A stretch of 64,000 bases of DNA, from positions 23,905-87,904 of the forward strand of contig JBGUVL010000012.1 in the NCBI GenBank assembly GCA_045134375.1. Direction: 5' to 3'. Positions 8,144-17,969 of the stretch are shown one piece after another. This DNA is from JBGUVL01 sp045134375. GTDB taxonomy: Bacteria > Bacillota_I > Bacilli_A > Erysipelotrichales > Erysipelotrichaceae. The notes under the pieces were generated by a model. It had not been told where the DNA came from. It saw only the letters and a program-made list of their open reading frames with translations, and ran no database searches. The number at the start of each line of letters is the position of its first letter. The stretch's first letter is position 1. The translations under genes and the position numbers were made by a program.

Positions 8144-9328
8144 TTACTTAATAATTTCAGTAACGTTACCAGCACCTACGGTACGTCCACCTTCACGAAT
8201 AGAGAACTTAGTTCCCTGTTCGATAGCGATTGGAGCGATCAATTCAACTGTCATTGTAACGTTATCCCCTGGCATAACCATTTCTGTTCCTTCTGGTAAA
8301 GTGATTACTCCAGTAACGTCTGTTGTTCTGAAATAGAACTGAGGACGGTAGTTAGAAACGAATGGTGTGTGACGTCCACCTTCTTCTTTTGTCAGTACAT
8401 ATACCTGAGCATTGAAGTTTGTGTGAGGAGTTACACTTCCTGGCTTACATAAAATCTGTCCACGAACAACTTCGTCACGAGAAACACCACGTAATAATGC
8501 ACCGATGTTATCTCCTGCTTCAGCGAAGTCTAACAGTTTACGGAACATTTCGATTCCTGTAACAACTGTTTTTCTTGTAGGCTTAATACCAACGATTTCA
8601 ACTTCTTCATTCAGTTTTAAGATACCACGTTCAACACGTCCAGTAGCAACAGTACCACGTCCAGTGATTGTAAATACGTCTTCTACAGACATTAAGAATG
8701 GTTTGTCGTTTTCACGAGCTGGATCTGGAATATAGCTGTCAACAGCATCCATTAATTCATTGATAGCACCAATCCACTGTTCTTCACCGTTCAATGCACC
8801 TAATGCAGAACCACGGATGATTGGAGCGTTTTCTCCATCAAATCCATATTCGCTTAATAAGTCACGAACTTCCATTTCAACTAAGTCGATTAATTCTTCA
8901 TCATCAACCATATCGCACTTATTTAAGAATACGATAATTTTTTCTACACCTACCTGGCTAGCTAACAGGATGTGTTCACGAGTCTGTGGCATAGGTCCAT
9001 CAGTTGCAGCTACTACTAAGATAGCTCCGTCCATCTGAGCAGCACCTGTGATCATGTTCTTAACGTAGTCAGCGTGACCTGGGCAGACAACGTGTGCATA
9101 GTGACGATTGTCTGTCTGATATTCAACGTGTGCAGTATTGATTGTGATTCCACGTTCTTTTTCTTCTGGTGCACCGTCGATCTGATCATAAGCCTGAGCT
9201 TCTGCCTGACCTTTGCTTGCTAATACAGTAGTAATAGCTGCTGTTAATGTAGTTTTACCGTGGTCAACGTGACCAATTGTACCAATGTTAACATGAGTTT
9301 TACTTCTGTCAAACTTTTCTTTTGCCAT
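8144..9328 (-). CDS. tuf: Elongation factor Tu
   Basis: A 394-residue GTPase that delivers aminoacyl-tRNA to the ribosomal A site. G1 GHVDHGKTTL (around residues 19-28), G3 DCPGH-type motif VCPGHADYVKNM, G4 NKCDM and the domain 2/3 beta-barrels are all present and the length is normal. It is the last gene of the str operon and also has its own promoter between fusA and tuf, allowing extra EF-Tu synthesis. A strong AGGAGG site precedes the ATG. Confidence 0.99.
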   Translation of the reverse strand: MAKEKFDRSKTHVNIGTIGHVDHGKTTLTAAITTVLASKGQAEAQAYDQIDGAPEEKERGITINTAHVEYQTDNRHYAHVVCPGHADYVKNMITGAAQMDGAILVVAATDGPMPQTREHILLASQVGVEKIIVFLNKCDMVDDEELIDLVEMEVRDLLSEYGFDGENAPIIRGSALGALNGEEQWIGAINELMDAVDSYIPDPARENDKPFLMSVEDVFTITGRGTVATGRVERGILKLNEEVEIVGIKPTRKTVVTGIEMFRKLLDFAEAGDNIGALLRGVSRDEVVRGQILCKPGSVTPHTNFNAQVYVLTKEEGGRHTPFVSNYRPQFYFRTTDVTGVITLPEGTEMVMPGDNVTMTVELIAPIAIEQGTKFSIREGGRTVGAGNVTEIIK

Positions 9329-9381
9329 TTTTTAATTTCCTCCTAAATAATGAGCCTTTTACATTTGGCTGTACATATAGT

Positions 9382-9410
9382 ATTTTAATTCAAAATACCT
9401 ATAAAAGCAA
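9382..9410 (-). promoter_or_regulatory. Internal promoter for tuf
   Basis: Minus-strand -35 TTGCTT (9405-9410) and -10 TAAAAT (9382-9387), 17 bp apart, in the 100-bp gap between fusA and tuf. It would permit higher expression of tuf than of the upstream genes. Confidence 0.6.
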
Positions 9411-9428
9411 CACTTTATCGCTAATTTA

Positions 9429-11504
9429 TTAAGCAGCAGAGCGTTCTTTCATAATCTTTTCAGCGATGCTCTTTGGCACTTCTGAATAGTGATCGAACTT
9501 CATTGAATAGTTACCACGTCCTTGTGTGAATCCACGTAAATCAGTAACATATCCAAACATTTCAGATAATGGAATCATTGCTCGTACAATGATTGCATTT
9601 CCTCTTTCTTCCTGACCTTCGATCATACCACGACGAGAGCTAACATCTCCCATTACAGAACCAAGATATTCTGCTGGTGCTGTTACTTCAACACACATAA
9701 TTGGTTCTAGAATGACTGGTTTACACTTCTTAGCAGCTTCTTTCAATGCCATTGAAGCGGCAATTTTATATGCCATTTCGCTGGAATCGACATCATGGTA
9801 ACTACCATCAAATAAAGTAGCTTTAATGTCAACAACTTCATATCCAGCAACCATACCATTCTTTAATGCGGCTTCTGTACCTTCACCGATGGCCTTGATG
9901 TATTCCTTAGGAACACTTCCACCAACCGTTTTGTCTTCGAATACAAATCCAGCACCTTCCTCATTTGGTTCAAAGTGAATCCAGACGTGACCATACTGTC
10001 CACGTCCACCTGACTGCTTAATATATTTACCTTCACAATCAGCTCCTTGACGAATTGTTTCACGATAAGATACCTGAGGAGCACCAATGTTTGCTTCCAC
10101 TTTAAATTCTCTTCTCATACGGTCAACGATAATATCCAAGTGAAGTTCTCCAACACCAGCAATAATTGTCTGTCCTGTTTCTTCATCCGTATAAGTTTTA
10201 AATGTAGGATCTTCTTCTGCTAATTTTGCTAATGCCAATCCCATCTTATCCTGGTCACCCTTAGATTTAGGTTCTACCGCAACACGAATTACTGGTTCTG
10301 GGAATTCCATCGATTCCAAAATAACTGGATTCTTTTCATCACATAGAGTATCTCCAGTAGTTGTATCTTTTAATCCAACTGCCGCAGCAATATCTCCAGA
10401 GTAAACCATAGAGATTTCTTTACGTTCATTGGCATGCATCTGCAAGATACGTCCAAAACGTTCTCTCTTACCTTTGGTAGAGTTTAATACATAAGTACCA
10501 GCACTCGCTGTACCAGAATAAACACGGAAGTAAGATAATTTACCAACAAATGGGTCTGTCATGATCTTAAATGCTAATGCTGAGAATGGTTCTTCATCAC
10601 TAGAGTGACGTTCTGTTTCCTCACCATCAGGAGTTGTTCCTTTAATTGCAGGTACATCGGTTGGTGCAGGTAAATATTCAATAACCGCATCCAGCATCAA
10701 CTGAACACCTTTATTCTTATAAGCACTACCGCACATTACTGGGAAGAATTCACCCGAACAAGTAGCCGTACGAATCGCAGCTTTGATCTGTTCAATGGAA
10801 GGTTCTTCTCCTTCCAATACCATCATCATGATCTCTTCATCGAAGTCAGCTAACGCTTCACACAATGCGATACGTTTTTCTTCCATTTTATCTACTAGAT
10901 ATTCAGGAACTGGGATTTCTACTACGTTAACCCCTAATTCACCTTCAAAATCGTAAGCTTTTCTTTCGATAATATCTACGATTCCTTCAAATGACTGTTC
11001 TGCACCAATTGGTAACTGAATTGGAGCACTCTTCGCACCTAAACGGTCAATGATTGTCTGACATGACATATCGAAGTCAGCACCAGTCGCATCCATTTTA
11101 TTACAGAATACAATACGAGGTACGCCATAGGCACTTGCCTGACGCCATACCGTTTCAGTCTGAGGTTCTACCCCTGCCTTTGCATCCAAAACAGTAACAG
11201 CACCATCTAATACACGAAGGGAACGTTCTACTTCAACAGTGAAGTCAACGTGACCTGGAGTATCAATAATGTTAATACGATACCCTTTCCAGTGTGCCGT
11301 TGTTGCTGCTGACGTGATGGTAATACCACGTTCCTGTTCCTGCGCCATCCAGTCCATAGTAGAAGCACCATCGTGTGTTTCTCCAATTTTGTGGTTTACC
11401 CCAGTATAATACAGGATACGTTCTGTACATGTTGTTTTTCCGGCATCGATATGAGCCATGATACCAATATTACGAGTATGTGGTAAGTCGTATTCACGAG
11501 CCAT
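9429..11504 (-). CDS. fusA: Elongation factor G
   Basis: A 691-residue translational GTPase that drives tRNA-mRNA translocation. G1 AHIDAGKTTCTERILYYTG (residues ~17-35), the switch I segment GITITSAATTAHW, G3 DTPGHVDF, G4 NKMD and the domain IV/V regions are all in order. Length matches canonical EF-G rather than the shorter paralogues. It follows rpsG by 18 bp within the str operon. Confidence 0.99.
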   Translation of the reverse strand: MAREYDLPHTRNIGIMAHIDAGKTTCTERILYYTGVNHKIGETHDGASTMDWMAQEQERGITITSAATTAHWKGYRINIIDTPGHVDFTVEVERSLRVLDGAVTVLDAKAGVEPQTETVWRQASAYGVPRIVFCNKMDATGADFDMSCQTIIDRLGAKSAPIQLPIGAEQSFEGIVDIIERKAYDFEGELGVNVVEIPVPEYLVDKMEEKRIALCEALADFDEEIMMMVLEGEEPSIEQIKAAIRTATCSGEFFPVMCGSAYKNKGVQLMLDAVIEYLPAPTDVPAIKGTTPDGEETERHSSDEEPFSALAFKIMTDPFVGKLSYFRVYSGTASAGTYVLNSTKGKRERFGRILQMHANERKEISMVYSGDIAAAVGLKDTTTGDTLCDEKNPVILESMEFPEPVIRVAVEPKSKGDQDKMGLALAKLAEEDPTFKTYTDEETGQTIIAGVGELHLDIIVDRMRREFKVEANIGAPQVSYRETIRQGADCEGKYIKQSGGRGQYGHVWIHFEPNEEGAGFVFEDKTVGGSVPKEYIKAIGEGTEAALKNGMVAGYEVVDIKATLFDGSYHDVDSSEMAYKIAASMALKEAAKKCKPVILEPIMCVEVTAPAEYLGSVMGDVSSRRGMIEGQEERGNAIIVRAMIPLSEMFGYVTDLRGFTQGRGNYSMKFDHYSEVPKSIAEKIMKERSAA

Positions 11505-11522
11505 AGATTACGATACCTCCTA

Positions 11523-11993
11523 TTACCAACGATAGTGAGCAAATGCTTTGTTTGCTTCTGCCATCTTGTGTACATCTTCACGTTTTTTCACTGATGCACC
11601 TGTTCCATTAGCCGCATCCATAATTTCAGCAGCTAATCTCTGTTCCATTGTCTTTTCGTTTCTCAAACGAGCATAGTTTACAATCCAACGTAATCCTAAA
11701 GTTAAACGTCTTTCCTGAGAAACTTCAACTGGTACCTGGTAGTTTGAACCACCAACACGTCTAGCTTTTAGTTCTAGCATAGGCATAACGTTTTCTAATG
11801 CCTGTTCGAAAACTTCCATAGGCTTTCTTTCTGTTTTTACTTCAATAATATCAAATGCGTTGTATAGAATGCTCTGAGCAACTCCTTTTTTACCATCGAT
11901 CATGATTTTGTTAATCAGACGAGTAACAAGTTTCGAGTTGTAAATTGGATCCACTAATACATCACGCTTAGCAATATGACCTTTTCTTGGCAT
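11523..11993 (-). CDS. rpsG: 30S ribosomal protein S7
   Basis: A 156-residue protein with the S7 signature DPIYNSKLVTRLINKIMIDG and the beta-hairpin VGGSNYQVPVEV that contacts the E site. S7 nucleates assembly of the 30S head and in other bacteria represses the str operon. It lies between rpsL and fusA with short gaps. Confidence 0.98.
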   Translation of the reverse strand: MPRKGHIAKRDVLVDPIYNSKLVTRLINKIMIDGKKGVAQSILYNAFDIIEVKTERKPMEVFEQALENVMPMLELKARRVGGSNYQVPVEVSQERRLTLGLRWIVNYARLRNEKTMEQRLAAEIMDAANGTGASVKKREDVHKMAEANKAFAHYRW

Positions 11994-12022
11994 ATATATT
12001 TCCTCCTTTCAATCGTACTATC

Positions 12023-12436
12023 TTATTTCTTAGGTTTTTTTGTTCCGTATAATGAACGAGACTGGTTACGGTTATTAACACCAGCACAGTCTAATGTTCC
12101 ACGGATAATGTGGTAACGTACCCCTGGTAAGTCCTTAACACGTCCTCCACGAATCAACACAACGGAGTGTTCCTGTAAGTTGTGTCCAATACCTGGAATA
12201 TAAGCAGTAACTTCCATACCATTACTTAAACGAACACGCGCATACTTTCTTAATGCAGAGTTTGGTTTCTTTGGTGTCATCGTACCAACACGTGTACAAA
12301 CTCCTCTTTTCTGTGGTGAACTTAAGTTCGTAGGGCGACTCTTCAATGAGTTGTAACCTCTATTTAAAGCTGGTGATTTACTCATCCAAACTTTATCTGT
12401 ACGACCTTTTCTTACTAACTGGTTAATTGTAGGCAT
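12023..12436 (-). CDS. rpsL: 30S ribosomal protein S12
   Basis: The ATG at 12436, 9 bp after an AGGAGG site, gives a 137-residue protein starting MPTINQLVRKGRTDKV; a longer frame to 12466 lacks support. S12 monitors decoding at the A site. The two streptomycin-relevant Lys regions, TPKKPNSALRK and GRVKDLPGVRYH, both keep the wild-type lysine, so no classical streptomycin-resistance change is seen. First gene of the str operon. Confidence 0.98.
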   Translation of the reverse strand: MPTINQLVRKGRTDKVWMSKSPALNRGYNSLKSRPTNLSSPQKRGVCTRVGTMTPKKPNSALRKYARVRLSNGMEVTAYIPGIGHNLQEHSVVLIRGGRVKDLPGVRYHIIRGTLDCAGVNNRNQSRSLYGTKKPKK

Positions 12437-12534
12437 ACAAAATTTCCTCCTTTCAAACTTTAACACACAATTCCGGGTGTGTCATGCCTTAGCTTAAGAA
12501 ATGTTCCTTTTTCAAGGAACCTTTTTTCGCTAGC
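12437..12534 (-). promoter_or_regulatory. str operon leader with hairpin
   Basis: The ~100-nt leader of rpsL contains a GTTCCTT/AAGGAAC hairpin (about 12502-12519). On the minus strand it is not followed by a T-run, so it is not a normal attenuator. It could be a target of a ribosomal protein such as S7 or S12, but no family match is claimed. Confidence 0.35.
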
Positions 12535-12540
12535 TTAATC

Positions 12541-12570
12541 ATAATAATATATTGCTCTTAGCATTGTCAA
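12541..12570 (-). promoter_or_regulatory. Promoter of the str operon
   Basis: Consensus -35 TTGACA (12565-12570) and -10 TATTAT (12541-12546) on the minus strand, spacer 18 bp, about 100 bp upstream of rpsL. Confidence 0.7.
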
Positions 12571-12592
12571 TAGGAAATTGATTTTTTTATAT

Positions 12593-12621
12593 TTTACTTT
12601 CTTTCCTATTCTCTATATAAT
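12593..12621 (+). promoter_or_regulatory. Promoter of the DUF975-like gene
   Basis: -10 TATAAT (12616-12621) with a weak -35 TTTACT (12593-12598), 17 bp apart. The expected start of transcription is only ~17 bp before the coding start, so the leader would be very short. Confidence 0.5.
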
Positions 12622-12644
12622 ACTATACAGGAGGATTATGAATT

Positions 12645-13463
12645 ATGATGGATCGTATCACATTAAAAGAATATGCAAAAAGAAAAGTAAATGGAAAACG
12701 CCTCATTATCTGGAAAGGTTTGCTTTATGTCATCGCCGGAAGCTTGATCGTATCATTGTTCACCCCTAGCAAAGCCATTGATATTGACGATTTACAATAT
12801 ACTGGTGAATTGCTTAACTATAGTAAATGGACTTTGATTTCTTCACTTATTACCGCCTTGCTCCTCAATCCTTTAAATTATGGATTTAATCAATATATGA
12901 TGGATTTTGACCACGATGAAAGTGGGAATACTGGCGTCTTATTTTCTCTCTATAAATATATCGTAAAAATATTTGTACTTAGTATGTTTATTACCATTGT
13001 AAGCCAATCTGTCACAATCTTAGGCTGGCTCATTATGGTCCTCTCACCATCAATTGATTCCTTTAACCACATCGATACCATTAGTTATATGTTAGTCGGC
13101 ATTGGTCAATTTATTGGTATATATTTGTCTTTTTGTTTTGCTGCTGTCCCTTTTATTTTTAATGAAAACAAAGAACTGAGCATCATCGAAATCATGCAAC
13201 TAAGCAATGCCATGATGCGTGGTCATAAAATGGAGTATTTTATTCTTGAATTCAGTTTCATTGGATGGTACCTACTTGGTGCTTTCACTTGTGGAATCCT
13301 TTACATCTGGATATTTCCTTATTCCTATTTCACAACCGCAAAATATTTCCTAGATTTAAAAAATGAATATTATCGAATCAATGGTGGCAATCATGATCGT
13401 TATGCCTTTTCTAGCGATAAAGAAACGATATCCGATGAGGAAGATCGTTTTACCATAGGATAA
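12645..13463 (+). CDS. DUF975-like integral membrane protein
   Basis: A 272-residue membrane protein with about six hydrophobic segments (around residues 22-42, 62-80, 105-135, 145-175, 205-230). The layout, with an N-terminal basic cytoplasmic stretch, a GFNQYMMDF segment and the amphipathic ELSIIEIMQLSNAMMRGHK stretch before the last helices, resembles DUF975, a family of Firmicutes membrane proteins without a known role. The AGGAGG at 12629-12634 lies 10 bp before the ATG at 12645. A second ATG follows at once. It is the only + strand gene between rpoC and rpsL. Confidence 0.6.
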   Translation: MMDRITLKEYAKRKVNGKRLIIWKGLLYVIAGSLIVSLFTPSKAIDIDDLQYTGELLNYSKWTLISSLITALLLNPLNYGFNQYMMDFDHDESGNTGVLFSLYKYIVKIFVLSMFITIVSQSVTILGWLIMVLSPSIDSFNHIDTISYMLVGIGQFIGIYLSFCFAAVPFIFNENKELSIIEIMQLSNAMMRGHKMEYFILEFSFIGWYLLGAFTCGILYIWIFPYSYFTTAKYFLDLKNEYYRINGGNHDRYAFSSDKETISDEEDRFTIG

Positions 13464-13469
13464 GCAACG

Positions 13470-13520
13470 AAAAACGAAGCAGACCCTATTATGTCAAAAG
13501 TACTCTGCTTCGTTTTTTTT
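13470..13520. terminator. Bidirectional terminator
   Basis: An AAACGAAGCAGA / TCTGCTTCGTTT 12-bp stem with T-runs on both sides, between the convergent DUF975-like gene and the EIIA gene. Confidence 0.85.
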
Positions 13521-13971
13521 ATTCTACTTCACACAAATCTTCTAGAAAGCGAATTTCTCCATAATGGATGTTTTTTAATTCCCTAATTCCTAAGGAAGGG
13601 AATAAGATATGTGTATCGACATCATAATCAATTGATTTCAGGTAAGCCGTATCCATTTCCATTAAGAGATCCCCCTTTTTGATATCTTGCCCGTCGATCA
13701 CATTGACTTTAAAGCCTTTCCCTGTCAATTTCTCGATATCCACCCCAATATGAATGACTAAGGCTATCCCATCATAACTGCGCAGAATGATGGCATGTTT
13801 GGTTTCAAACACAATCACCACTTGCCCATCAAAAGGTGCCATAATCATATTACTAGTCGGCGTTACCAAAACACCATCCCCTGATAGTTTATCGGCAAAT
13901 GCTTTATCTTTGCTTTCCTTTAGATTTTTTACAATTCCCTGCATGCAGGATGCTATTCGTATTCGTTCCAT
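13519..13971 (-). CDS. PTS system EIIA component, glucose family (lone domain)
   Basis: A 150-residue single-domain EIIA of the glucose/N-acetylglucosamine family (Crr fold). The conserved region MIMAPFDGQVVIV (around residues 42-54), the first histidine in TKHAIIL and the phosphorylated histidine in VIHIGVDIEKLTGKGF are all present. It would accept phosphate from HPr and pass it to EIIB domains of glucose-type permeases, none of which is encoded here. It is not in an operon with a permease, which suggests an EIIA serving permeases that lack their own A domain, or a regulatory role. Confidence 0.9.
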   Translation of the reverse strand: MERIRIASCMQGIVKNLKESKDKAFADKLSGDGVLVTPTSNMIMAPFDGQVVIVFETKHAIILRSYDGIALVIHIGVDIEKLTGKGFKVNVIDGQDIKKGDLLMEMDTAYLKSIDYDVDTHILFPSLGIRELKNIHYGEIRFLEDLCEVE

Positions 13972-14054
13972 ACTTCTATTTTATCAAAAGTAATGCAAAA
14001 GAAAAGAGCACATAACATCTCCACACAATTTTACATTTTTTCAATTGCATTCTA

Positions 14055-14093
14055 TAAAAAAAATCGAATTATCCGAAGATAACTCGATTTTTT
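14055..14093 (-). terminator. Terminator of the rpoB-rpoC transcript
   Basis: AATCGA.TTATC / GATAA.TCGATT hairpin with a CGAA loop, followed by a T-run on the minus strand, directly after the rpoC stop codon. Confidence 0.85.
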
Positions 14094-14095
14094 GA

Positions 14096-17000
14096 TTATT
14101 CAATCACACTATCCGAAATATTCAGATTTGCTTCTTCAATGCTTTGATCAAGAATATTGGCGTCTGACTCTGCGCTTACTTCTTTTGGCACAAAAGACAT
14201 GATCGTATCTTTTTCATCTTCTTCTTTGTGATTGTGTGCATCACGTTTTGCCCGAAGCTCTTCTGCTACTTCATAGATTTTAGTCGTTGATTCGCGTTCT
14301 ACGGAAAGACCAGTTCCTGCAGGAATCATTTTTCCAATCAACACATTTTCTTTAAGACCAATCAAGTGATCTGTCTTACCCTTAACAGCAGCATCGGTCA
14401 ATACTTTTGTTGTTTCCTGGAAAGACGCCGCTGATAGGAAGGAATCGGTTTCCACAGATGCTTTCGTAATACCTAGCAATACGGGTGAGAATGTCGCTGG
14501 TTTTCCACCAGATAATAATGCGGTTCGATTAATCTTAGTAATTTCATTTAAGGAAATCTGTACTCCTGGATTTAATCCAGTATCATTTCCTTCTAAGACA
14601 ACTACCTTACGCAACATCTGACGAATCATTACTTCAATATGTTTATCTGAAATATCAATACCCTGAGAAGCATATACTTTCTTAACTTCTTTTAAAATGT
14701 ATTTCTGTACTTCACGCACCCCAGCAACTTCTAATAATTCTTTTGGTGCAACCGTACCTTCTGTGATCTTATCCCCAGCAATCAATTCGCTTCCTACTTT
14801 TAACCAACTACGAATTGTTTGTGTTGGAGCAATGTGGTGAACAATACTTTCAGTTTCATTGGTAATTACAACTTCCGTACCATTAACACCCTCCAACTGA
14901 TTGATTTCCGTAATAACACCTGTGATCTTAGCTAATACACAGGCTCCCTTAGGAGTACGTGCTTCGAACAACTCTTCTACACGAGGAAGACCTTGCGTGA
15001 TATCGCTACCTCCAGCTACCCCTCCGGTATGGAAAGTACGCATGGTCAGCTGAGTACCTGGTTCTCCAATGGATTGAGCCGCCATAACACCAACGGATTC
15101 ACCCACTTCAACCACTTTACCTGTTGCCATATTTTTACCATAGCATTTTTTACATACACCATGACTAGAACGACAAGTGAATGCGCTTCTGATATACATT
15201 CCCTTAACGCCTGCTTCTACGATTCGTTGTGCAGTTTCTTCATCCATATAAGTATCCGCATCTACTAACATTTCTCCTGTTTGTGGATGGTAAACGGCAT
15301 CTTTTGAATAACGACCTACCAAACGATCATATAGTGATTCTACTATTTGATCCTGCTTACGATCACGAATTTCTTCTACCCAGAATCCTTTATCCGTTCC
15401 ACAATCTTCTTCACGGACAACAACATCCTGCGCAACATCTACCAAACGTCTAGTTAGATATCCTGATTCCGCTGTCTTCAACGCCGTATCGGTCATACCT
15501 TTACGCACACCATGAGTAGAAATAAAGAATTCCGACACATTTAATCCTTCACGGAAACAAGAATAAATAGGAACTTCAATTACGGAAGGCTGATATCCTT
15601 TTGCTGATTTGGACTGGGAAGGCTTTGCCATCAGACCACGCATACCAGCTAGCTGAGTAAAGTTGGAATCATTACCACGAGCTCCTGAAGTCGCCATCAT
15701 GTTAATTGGATTCTTGCGAGCAATAGCAGCTTTAAACTCCGCTAGAATATCTTTTTTAACATCATCCCATAATTTGTTTAGATGACGTTCCCATTCCTGC
15801 ATGGTTAGTTTACCTTTATTACGTAACTTCATCAGTTCTGCCGCTTTTTCTTTACCGTAAGCAACATGTTCCTCTTTATGTGGAGCAACCTCGATATCGG
15901 CCAAAGATACTGTAATACCTGCTACCGTAGAATATTTAAATCCATTATCCTTAATAGCATCCAAAATCTCACTTGTCTGTTCTGTATTATAGCACTTAAA
16001 CACCTGAGCGATCACCGAACCAAGGTCTTTTTTCTTCATCGCACCAACAATTGGCATTTCCTTAATGGCAGCTTTAATATCCGTTCCCATTGGTAGGAAA
16101 TAGCGATCTGGTGTCGCTTCAAAGTTTTCTTCTGTGATTTCGTTAATATATGGGAAATCACTTGGGAAAATTTGATTGAAAATTACCTTACCAACCGTAG
16201 TCACTAAGTAGGAGTTATTTTGTTCTTCACTAAATCCTTCTTTTTCAAGCGTTTTTGCTAGTAAAGCAATTCTCGTGTGCAAGTGTACCTGTTTTGTGTC
16301 ATAAGCCATTAATACTTCATTGACACTATGATAAACATGACCTTCATTTTCTCCATAGCGACGCCATAGTTTTGCTTCTTCTTCACAACCTAAACGAGCA
16401 TAGTTTTCCGATTCTGCGAAGAATTCTTCTTGTGTTTCTTCCATTGTTAAATAGAAGTTTCCCATGACCATGTCCTGACCTGGCGTTACGATTGGTTTTC
16501 CATCCTTAGGCCCTAGAATGTTGTTGCTTCCCAACATCAGTACTAAAGCTTCTGCTCTTGCTTCTTCACTTAACGGTAAGTGAACCGCCATCTGATCTCC
16601 ATCGAAATCGGCGTTAAACGCACCACAAACAAGTGGATGAAGACGAATTGCACGTCCTTCGACTAATTTTGGCTTAAACGCCTGAATTCCTAAACGGTGT
16701 AGTGTTGGGGCACGGTTCAATAACACTGGGTGTCCATCAATAACATCTTCAACAATATCCCAAACGCGTGGATCTAATTTATCAATAAGCTTTTCTGCTG
16801 TCTTAGGATTGCTTGCAATTTCCCGGTTTACAATTTCATTGATTACATAAGGTTTGAACAACTGAATTGCCATCTCTCTAGGAATACCACACTGGTACAT
16901 CTTTAAGTCTGGTCCTACCGCAATAACCGAACGTCCTGAGAAATCAACACGTTTTCCTAACAGGTTTTGACGGAAACGCCCTTGCTTTCCTTTTAATGAA

Positions 17001-17953
17001 TGAGAAAGCGATTTTAAAGCACGTCCTCCAGCACCAGTGATTGGTTTACTTCTTCGACCATTGTCAATCAGAGCATCGACAGCTTCCTGTAACATACGTT
17101 TTTCATTCTGTACGATGATTGCCGGTGTTCCTAGCTCTAACAGTTTCTTTAAACGATTATTACGAGTGATAACACGACGGTATAGATCGTTTAAATCGCT
17201 TGTCGCAAAACGTCCCCCATCCAGCTGCAACATTGGTCTTAAATCAGGTGGTATTACTGGTAACACCGTTAATACCATCCACTCTGGTTTATTTCCAGAA
17301 TTACGGAACGCATTCACCGTTTCCAAACGTTTAATCAATTTTTTACGTTTTTCTCCCTGTGCGCTTTCCAATTGTGCCTGAATCTCTTTGTATTCCTTTT
17401 CTACGTTACATTCTTTTAATAACTGTAGAACAGCTTCTGCCCCTGTCTTCGCTTCAAAGGAACCAGGTCCATACAGAGCCATATTCTCGCGATATTCTTT
17501 TTCTGATAATACTTGTTTGTATTCTAAATTCGTATCCTTTGGATTTGTTACGATCCAAGAAACAAAGTAAACTACTTCTTCTAACTGTTTTGGGGTCACA
17601 TTTAACAGTAAGCCAATACGTGAAGGAGTTCCACGCAGATACCAGATGTGCGCTACTGGTGCTGCTAATGCGATATGTCCCATACGTTCACGACGCACAC
17701 TTGATTTTGTGATTTCTACCCCACAGCGATCACAAATTACACCTTTATAGCGAACCTTCTTGTATTTACCACAATAACATTCCCAATCCTTGCTTGGTCC
17801 GAAAATTCTTTCACAGAACAAACCATCTCGTTCCGGCTTCTGAGAACGATAGTTGATCGTTTCCGGTTTTTTCACTTCTCCATATGACCATTCCAGAATT
17901 CGCTCTGGAGAAGCCAAATTGATCTGGATTGAGGCAAAATCATTTACACTCAT
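14096..17953 (-). CDS. rpoC: DNA-directed RNA polymerase subunit beta'
   Basis: A 1285-residue catalytic subunit when started at the ATG at 17953, which follows a GGAGG site; a frame extending to 17983 would begin inside the rpoB end. It has the N-terminal zinc site CYCGKYKKVRYKGVICDRCG, the active-site motif NADFDGDQMAVH, the bridge/trigger region with MMATSGARGN and GLMAKPSQSK, and the second zinc site near CRSSHGVCKKCYG. It is co-transcribed with rpoB, 16 bp downstream of it, and has its own strong terminator. Confidence 0.99.
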   Translation of the reverse strand: MSVNDFASIQINLASPERILEWSYGEVKKPETINYRSQKPERDGLFCERIFGPSKDWECYCGKYKKVRYKGVICDRCGVEITKSSVRRERMGHIALAAPVAHIWYLRGTPSRIGLLLNVTPKQLEEVVYFVSWIVTNPKDTNLEYKQVLSEKEYRENMALYGPGSFEAKTGAEAVLQLLKECNVEKEYKEIQAQLESAQGEKRKKLIKRLETVNAFRNSGNKPEWMVLTVLPVIPPDLRPMLQLDGGRFATSDLNDLYRRVITRNNRLKKLLELGTPAIIVQNEKRMLQEAVDALIDNGRRSKPITGAGGRALKSLSHSLKGKQGRFRQNLLGKRVDFSGRSVIAVGPDLKMYQCGIPREMAIQLFKPYVINEIVNREIASNPKTAEKLIDKLDPRVWDIVEDVIDGHPVLLNRAPTLHRLGIQAFKPKLVEGRAIRLHPLVCGAFNADFDGDQMAVHLPLSEEARAEALVLMLGSNNILGPKDGKPIVTPGQDMVMGNFYLTMEETQEEFFAESENYARLGCEEEAKLWRRYGENEGHVYHSVNEVLMAYDTKQVHLHTRIALLAKTLEKEGFSEEQNNSYLVTTVGKVIFNQIFPSDFPYINEITEENFEATPDRYFLPMGTDIKAAIKEMPIVGAMKKKDLGSVIAQVFKCYNTEQTSEILDAIKDNGFKYSTVAGITVSLADIEVAPHKEEHVAYGKEKAAELMKLRNKGKLTMQEWERHLNKLWDDVKKDILAEFKAAIARKNPINMMATSGARGNDSNFTQLAGMRGLMAKPSQSKSAKGYQPSVIEVPIYSCFREGLNVSEFFISTHGVRKGMTDTALKTAESGYLTRRLVDVAQDVVVREEDCGTDKGFWVEEIRDRKQDQIVESLYDRLVGRYSKDAVYHPQTGEMLVDADTYMDEETAQRIVEAGVKGMYIRSAFTCRSSHGVCKKCYGKNMATGKVVEVGESVGVMAAQSIGEPGTQLTMRTFHTGGVAGGSDITQGLPRVEELFEARTPKGACVLAKITGVITEINQLEGVNGTEVVITNETESIVHHIAPTQTIRSWLKVGSELIAGDKITEGTVAPKELLEVAGVREVQKYILKEVKKVYASQGIDISDKHIEVMIRQMLRKVVVLEGNDTGLNPGVQISLNEITKINRTALLSGGKPATFSPVLLGITKASVETDSFLSAASFQETTKVLTDAAVKGKTDHLIGLKENVLIGKMIPAGTGLSVERESTTKIYEVAEELRAKRDAHNHKEEDEKDTIMSFVPKEVSAESDANILDQSIEEANLNISDSVIE

Positions 17954-17969
17954 TATTTTTACCTCCTTC

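Noticed and set aside
12497..12527. Hairpin plus T-run as a plus-strand terminator
   Set aside because: No plus-strand gene lies upstream; it is more likely a leader hairpin of the minus-strand str operon read from the wrong side.
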